Below, in pieces: positions 6,007 to 9,627 of a stretch of DNA of 9,627 nucleotides. Location of the stretch: NCBI GenBank assembly GCA_964604675.1, contig CAZSAT010000193.1, forward strand, positions 1-9,627, written 5' to 3'. The position numbers were made by a program, and so were the translations under genes. How positions within the stretch are numbered: position 1 is the first letter of the stretch; the number at the start of each line of letters is the position of its first letter. This DNA comes from CAZSAT01 sp964604675. GTDB lineage: Bacteria; Myxococcota_A; UBA796; CAJQPC01. Under the pieces are notes generated by a model. The model did no database searches. It was not told where the DNA came from and saw only the letters and a list, made by a program, of their open reading frames with translations.

Positions 6007-6621
6007 GTGCACCGCTCAGCCGACGACATCGCCGCTCGCTACCAGGGCCTGGCGCCCCACTGGGACACCTGGACCGACGGGCCCGCGGATCGCTGGCGCA
6101 AGATCACCACGCAGAGCGTGCTCGACCGGGCCGAGGTCGACCGCGGCGACGTCCTGCTCGACCTCGGCTGTGGCACGGGGCACATCGTCGCCACGCTGAC
6201 GCCCCACGTCGGCCAGTCGATCGGCCTCGACCTCAGCCAGGGCATGCTCGACCAGGCGAAGCGGAAAGCGCCTGGCGCGCGCTTCCTGCGAGCCGACCTC
6301 CGAGAGGCGCCGGAGGTGGTGGGCCTGACCACCGTCACCCTCGCCTTCACGGCCCGCTACCTCGAGAGCCGGGAGCGTCAGGACCTCTACGGCCGGCTCC
6401 ACCGCGAGCTGGCAGACGACGGCATGGTGATCGTCGGCGACGTCATCTGGAGCCTCGACCCCGACGTGGTCGACGGTGCCGAGCACTGGCGCGACGACGA
6501 CTGGTATCCGCCCCTTCCGCTGCAGCTGGCGCAGGACGAGCTCCGACGAGCCGGTTTCCGCGTGCGCGCCACGGTGCTCCACCCGGCCCACGCCGTGGTG
6601 CAGGCGCTCAAGACGGGCTGA
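6007..6621 (+). CDS. Class I SAM-dependent methyltransferase, substrate unknown
   Basis: This 204-residue protein has a Rossmann methyltransferase fold. Motif I is LLDLGCGTGHIVATL (50-64), followed by the acidic end of strand 2 in IGLDLSQGMLDQA (72-84, Asp75 expected to bind the SAM ribose). RADLREA (95-101) fits motif II, and a YGRLHRELADDGMVIVGDV stretch (128-146) gives the post-motif III region common to methyltransferase domain 11/25 proteins. It is small and probably cytosolic. Nothing in it names the acceptor. The start is GTG at 6007 with a weak AGGT 7 nt upstream. An in-frame start further upstream would run into the terminator. The stop at 6619-6621 is one base before the GTG of the next gene, so the two are probably translated together. 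It could modify a glycan, lipid or quinone-like substrate, but that is speculation. Confidence 0.85.
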   Translation: MHRSADDIAARYQGLAPHWDTWTDGPADRWRKITTQSVLDRAEVDRGDVLLDLGCGTGHIVATLTPHVGQSIGLDLSQGMLDQAKRKAPGARFLRADLREAPEVVGLTTVTLAFTARYLESRERQDLYGRLHRELADDGMVIVGDVIWSLDPDVVDGAEHWRDDDWYPPLPLQLAQDELRRAGFRVRATVLHPAHAVVQALKTG

Positions 6622-6622
6622 G

Positions 6623-8314
6623 GTGCTCTCTCGCTGGTCCCGCCGCTTCCCGGCCTCGGTCTGGCTTGCGCTCGTCCTCTACGCCGTGCTCGCGGCCACC
6701 ACGGTCACGGGAGTCGGCGTGGTCGGCGAGGTGGCCATCGGATGGGGGGTGCCCGGCACGCCGGAGGTCGTGCTCGGCTGGGAGCCGCTACGGTTCGCCG
6801 AAGGCCACCGCCTCGGCCCCCTGGTGGCCTCCCAGGTCCGGCCGCTGGAGCGCCTGTCGTTCGCCGGAATCGACCTGCCCCTCGCCATCAACACCTACAC
6901 GGGCGGCCCTCCGGACTGGCCGGCGCGCGTGCTGTGGGCGCTCACCGGCTCGGCGGGAGCGGTCGTGGCCCTGCACGTGGTCCTCGGGGGCCTGCTCCTC
7001 GTGCTGGTCCACAGGTTCCTCCGGTTCCACGGCACCGACGTGGCCGCGGCCGTGGCCGTCCTCGCCCTGGCCACGGACTGGCACTTCCTGTTCTATCGAA
7101 AGGTGCTGGGGGGGACCGAGATCCTCCTCCTCGCTGCAGGGTTGCTCTTGATCTGGGCCACGTGGAGCTTGCGCTGGCGGAGCGGCCGCCACGGACTGAT
7201 GGCGATGGCGGTGGCGGTGGGCCTGGGGCTGATGGCGAAGATCACCTTCGTCGCCACGCTGGCCGCCTTCGCCGCCGCGGTCCTGGTCACCCACCGCGAT
7301 CGGCCCGATCGCCGCCCGCCACCACCGACGCGGGCGATCTGGATGGTGGGCGTCGTCGCCGCCCTGTCGGCTCCCCTCTGGCTGACCTGGCTCCATCACG
7401 GGCTGGCGGTGGACGTCGAGGTGCGCTCCCACGACTACCTGGGCCTGCAGTGGGAGCGCTTCACCAGCGGCCTCACGCGCGCGGACGGCGGCCTGGCACG
7501 CGAAGGCGCAAGGAACCTGAGCTGGTTCTTCTTCGACCCGCTGGCCTGGTTCGGGCCGTCCTACGGCGCCGACCACGTCTTCCGACTGAGCCCTTGGCGC
7601 CTCGTGGGCCTGCTCGTCATGCTCGCCGGCACCGCACTGGAGTGGAAGAACCGCGGAAACTCGCCCGCTGCCGCGCTCCTACGCTTCGTGTCGATCTACG
7701 GCCCGCTGCAGGTGGCCGCCCTGTTCCTGGCCAACCGTGACCTGCACCACCTCGCCCAGGCCACGCCGACCCTCGCCATCTGGTTCGGTCTCGCCGTCGA
7801 CCGCCTGGGCCTGGTGGTGACCCGACCGAAGTCTCCGGGTCGGGCGGTGCTGGCCCTCGCGCTCACCGTGCCCTGGATGGTGGCCGGGATCGGCGCGCTC
7901 CGGGCCACCGATGCCGTGCTCGCGACCACCGACTCGCCCAGCTTTCGCGAGAGCGACCAGGCAGCCCTCGTGGCGCTGCTCCGCGAACACGGCGTCGAGC
8001 ACGTCTGGAGCACCGACTACGAGCTGTACGGCATGTTGGAGGTCCGGGCCCCCGAGATCCGGCACACGAGCGCCTGGGCGGACATCTCACGTCGTTTCGG
8101 ACGGCGAGGCGAAGCCTTGGAGGCCCTGCTGCGCGCGGCAACGGGGGCGCACTACCTCGTCGTCCAGGCGTCCCAGCCGATGACCTACAACCTCCGCCCC
8201 ACCCCTGGCGGCGTGCAGAAGGCCGCCGGAGTCGCGGGCGTCACGGTGACCGAGCTGGCCACCCTCTCGAGTGGCGAGCAGACCTGGGCGTGGCTCTACG
8301 AGGTCGGCGGCTGA
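6623..8314 (+). CDS. Polytopic GT-C/PMT-like membrane protein with soluble C-terminal domain
   Basis: This 563-residue protein has about 9-11 hydrophobic segments over residues 11-430 and a soluble C-terminal region of about 130 residues (435-563). The membrane part has the look of GT-C glycosyltransferases of the PMT/ArnT type: a large first non-membrane loop (31-105), AVAVGLGLMAKITFVATLA (196-214, matching the lysine-bearing segment common in that group) and NRDLHHLAQATPTLAIWFGL (371-390, like the conserved Arg/His segment). The usual Asp-Glu catalytic pair in loop 1 is not obvious; Glu36 and Glu54 are candidates, so activity is uncertain. The C-terminal domain contains ALLREHGVEHVWSTDYELYG (451-470) and GAHYLVVQAS (508-517), an alpha/beta pattern. 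The start is GTG at 6623, in frame after a 1-nt gap. An upstream extension in the same frame overlaps the methyltransferase and is not used. Confidence 0.72.
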   Translation: MLSRWSRRFPASVWLALVLYAVLAATTVTGVGVVGEVAIGWGVPGTPEVVLGWEPLRFAEGHRLGPLVASQVRPLERLSFAGIDLPLAINTYTGGPPDWPARVLWALTGSAGAVVALHVVLGGLLLVLVHRFLRFHGTDVAAAVAVLALATDWHFLFYRKVLGGTEILLLAAGLLLIWATWSLRWRSGRHGLMAMAVAVGLGLMAKITFVATLAAFAAAVLVTHRDRPDRRPPPPTRAIWMVGVVAALSAPLWLTWLHHGLAVDVEVRSHDYLGLQWERFTSGLTRADGGLAREGARNLSWFFFDPLAWFGPSYGADHVFRLSPWRLVGLLVMLAGTALEWKNRGNSPAAALLRFVSIYGPLQVAALFLANRDLHHLAQATPTLAIWFGLAVDRLGLVVTRPKSPGRAVLALALTVPWMVAGIGALRATDAVLATTDSPSFRESDQAALVALLREHGVEHVWSTDYELYGMLEVRAPEIRHTSAWADISRRFGRRGEALEALLRAATGAHYLVVQASQPMTYNLRPTPGGVQKAAGVAGVTVTELATLSSGEQTWAWLYEVGG

Positions 8315-8337
8315 CCGAGGAAGGTTATCGCCGGGCC

Positions 8338-8841
8338 ATGAAGATCCTGGTGACCGGCGGTGCCCGGAGCGGCAAGACGGGCCACGCGCTCCAGCTGGCG
8401 GAAGCGCTCGCCGCCGACCGTGTGTACGTGGCCACGGCCGAGGCCCTGGACGAGGAGATGCGCGACCGCATCCGGCGCCACCAGGACGAACGCGACCCCA
8501 GCTGGGTGACGGTCGAGGCCCCCCTCGACCCGGCCACGGCCCTGTCGGCACCAGGTCGCGTGGTGCTGCTGGACTGCCTCACCCTCTGGGTCAACAACCT
8601 GATGTGCGCCGAGCTGTCCGACGCCGAGGTGCGAGCACGCTTCGGCGACCTGGTCGAAGCGCTTCTGGCCGCCCCCAACCCCGTGGTGCTCATCACCAAC
8701 GAGGTGGGCATGGGGATCGTGCCGATGAACGCCATGGCGCGCCGCTTTCGCGACCTGCAGGGTTGGCTGAACCAGGACGTGGCGCGGGTCTGCGACGCGG
8801 CCTGGCTGATGGCGTCGGGGCTCCCGCTACAGCTGAAGTAG
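8338..8841 (+). CDS. cobU: Adenosylcobinamide kinase / adenosylcobinamide-phosphate guanylyltransferase
   Basis: CobU/CobP phosphorylates adenosylcobinamide and then transfers GMP to give AdoCbi-GDP, a late step of cobalamin nucleotide-loop assembly and of corrinoid salvage. The 167 residues are just under the normal family length. Motifs are the P-loop GGARSGKT (7-14), VYVATA (29-34), RIRRHQDERD (44-53) with His48 at the place of the guanylylated histidine of the Salmonella enzyme, VLLDCLTLWVNNLM, and ITNEVGMGIVPMNAMARRFRDLQGWLNQ. All catalytic elements appear intact. I chose the ATG at 8338 because it puts the P-loop at the expected N-terminus; the GTG at 8290 would overlap the previous gene. 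GAGGAAGG lies about 13 nt upstream, a little far. No other cobalamin gene or cobalamin riboswitch is visible here. Confidence 0.95.
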   Translation: MKILVTGGARSGKTGHALQLAEALAADRVYVATAEALDEEMRDRIRRHQDERDPSWVTVEAPLDPATALSAPGRVVLLDCLTLWVNNLMCAELSDAEVRARFGDLVEALLAAPNPVVLITNEVGMGIVPMNAMARRFRDLQGWLNQDVARVCDAAWLMASGLPLQLK

Positions 8842-8852
8842 GCTGGGCCGTA

Positions 8853-8856
8853 GAGG
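8853..8856 (+). promoter_or_regulatory. Ribosome binding site of the ASH-like lipoprotein gene
   Basis: GAGG lies 5 nt before the ATG at 8862, within the 20-nt gap after the cobU stop. It supports the short signal sequence chosen for the lipoprotein. Confidence 0.6.
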
Positions 8857-8861
8857 TGTCC

Positions 8862-9627
8862 ATGCACAGCGTCCTGATGATTCTCTGCCTGGCGGGTTGC
8901 AAGCCCGGCGGCGACACCGGCGAGCCCAACACCGAGGACAGCGGAGACCCCGCGCCCACGGACGACACCGACGAGCTCCCGGTCGACACCCAGCCGCCCG
9001 ACACCCAGCCGCCCGACACCCAGCCGCCCGACACCCAGCCGCCCGACACGCAGCCGCCCGACACGCAGCCGCCCGACACGTCGACAGGCGACTCCGGCGG
9101 TTCGAGCGTGTGCCCGACGATCGACGTGAGCAGCGAATCCTTGAGCTTCGAGGCGCTCATCGGCAGCAGCGCCAGCCAGGATCTCACAGTGAGCTCGGCG
9201 TGCGCGTCCGGCGACGAGCTCGTGGTCGGATCGCTGACGTGGGGGACCGACGGCGGCTGCTTCACGGTGGCCTCGGACCTCGACGACGCCGCGGAGCTTC
9301 GCCTGGCCCCGGGCGACGAAGCCACGGTGACGATCACCTTCACACCGAGCATCGTGGGGGCGTGCTCCAGCGAGCTGTTGGTGGCTTCGAACGACCCGGT
9401 GACGCCCGAGCTCCTGGTGCAGCTGGACGGAACCGGCACGCAGGAGGCCGACACGGGCGCCCCGGATCCGGGCGGCGACACCGGCGTGGGCGACCCGGGC
9501 GGCGACACCGGCGTGCCCGATCCGGGCGGTGACACAGGCGGTGGAGACCCGGGCGGCGACACCGGCGTGCCCGATCCGGGCGGCGACACCGGCGTGGGCG
9601 ACCCGGGCGGCGACACCGGCGTGCCCG
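8862..9627 (+). CDS. Repeat-rich lipoprotein with ASH-like (choice-of-anchor D) domain, 3' end outside window
   Basis: The frame is open from the ATG at 8862 to the window edge (255 codons seen) with no stop. The signal is MHSVLMILCLAGC, lipobox LAGC, Cys13, followed by KPGGDTG. Regions in order: an acidic linker (14-41); six DTQPP repeats (42-71); and a beta-sandwich domain (about 82-195). The latter contains VSSESLSFEALIGSSASQDL, TITFTPSIVGACSSELLVAS and QLDGTGTQ, the pattern of ASH/HYDIN-like or choice-of-anchor D domains. Cys residues in it could pair. A second linker of 9-residue PGGDTGVGD/PGGDTGVPD repeats starts at residue 203. Such proteins are usually surface or periplasmic and of unknown function; the linkers may act as spacers. 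The gene follows cobU by 20 nt but has no clear tie to cobalamin. Further domains may lie beyond the window. Confidence 0.85.
   Translation, partial: MHSVLMILCLAGCKPGGDTGEPNTEDSGDPAPTDDTDELPVDTQPPDTQPPDTQPPDTQPPDTQPPDTQPPDTSTGDSGGSSVCPTIDVSSESLSFEALIGSSASQDLTVSSACASGDELVVGSLTWGTDGGCFTVASDLDDAAELRLAPGDEATVTITFTPSIVGACSSELLVASNDPVTPELLVQLDGTGTQEADTGAPDPGGDTGVGDPGGDTGVPDPGGDTGGGDPGGDTGVPDPGGDTGVGDPGGDTGVP
8985..9074 (+). repeat. Six tandem 15-bp repeats encoding DTQPP
   Basis: Six head-to-tail copies of gacacScagccgccc lie in frame. Copies 1-4 use ACC for Thr and copies 5-6 use ACG, as does the GACACG that follows the array. Apart from that base the copies are identical, so expansion looks recent. 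Unit changes keep the frame. Confidence 0.95.
9468..9627 (+). repeat. 27-bp tandem repeat encoding PGGDTGVGD / PGGDTGVPD, continuing past the edge
   Basis: Five full 27-bp units start at 9468, 9495, 9522, 9549 and 9576, with a sixth cut by the window end. Units alternate between a GD and a PD ending, which gives a 54-bp higher-order period. The third unit differs (GGGD, with ggt and aca codons). The total array length is unknown because the window ends inside it. Confidence 0.92.

Noticed and set aside
8693..9616. 307-codon minus-strand frame reading SPPGSPTPVSPPG-like repeats
   Set aside because: It is the complement of the tandem repeats of the lipoprotein gene and of cobU; the plus frame has a lipobox, a ribosome binding site and an ASH-like domain.
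8985..9627. Tandem repeats considered as a CRISPR array
   Set aside because: Units are directly head-to-tail without unique spacers, stay in frame and encode a protein linker.

Overview
This is a high-GC window, probably from a Gram-negative bacterium of the Myxococcota or a related delta-proteobacterial lineage. That placement is an inference from three things. There are several lipoproteins with acidic Gly/Asp linkers (GGD, GGDTG, DTQPP). There is an O-antigen-ligase-type membrane enzyme, which implies an outer surface polysaccharide. GTG and TTG starts are common, and genes are packed with overlaps of a few bases. I see no rRNA, tRNA, CRISPR array, insertion sequence or phage gene.

Left arm, minus strand, read from about 5617 down to 1. 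Six co-directional genes lie close together: an O-antigen ligase-like polytopic protein; an unrecognised 342-residue membrane-anchored protein that overlaps it by 4 nt; a 252-residue lipoprotein with an Ig-like N-terminal half and a (GGD)n linker; a TcdA/CsdL-type tRNA ct6A dehydratase; a class V PLP-dependent enzyme of the isopenicillin-N-epimerase-like group; and the first 100 codons of an ACADM-like medium-chain acyl-CoA dehydrogenase. The last three junctions are tight (44 nt, 0 nt and a 1-nt overlap), so co-transcription and partly coupled translation are likely. The functions are nevertheless mixed: surface polysaccharide, tRNA modification, amino-acid or amine chemistry and beta-oxidation.

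Centre. The divergent gap 5618-5794 leads to a compact unit on the plus strand: a possible promoter, a strong ribosome binding site, a 38-codon lipoprotein gene and an intrinsic terminator with a UUCG loop. The mature lipopeptide would be only 18 residues. This is the most self-contained and unusual item in the window.

Right arm, plus strand, 6007 to the end. Four genes are separated by 1-23 nt: a class I SAM methyltransferase; a polytopic GT-C/PMT-like protein with a soluble C-terminal domain; a CobU-type adenosylcobinamide kinase/guanylyltransferase; and a lipoprotein with an ASH-like (choice-of-anchor D) domain between two tandem-repeat linkers, which is still open at the window edge.

I do not see a coherent new defence, mobile or biosynthetic system. 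The best leads are the small lipopeptide unit, the unknown protein coupled to the O-antigen ligase, the membrane/soluble two-part protein, and the repeat-rich lipoproteins.
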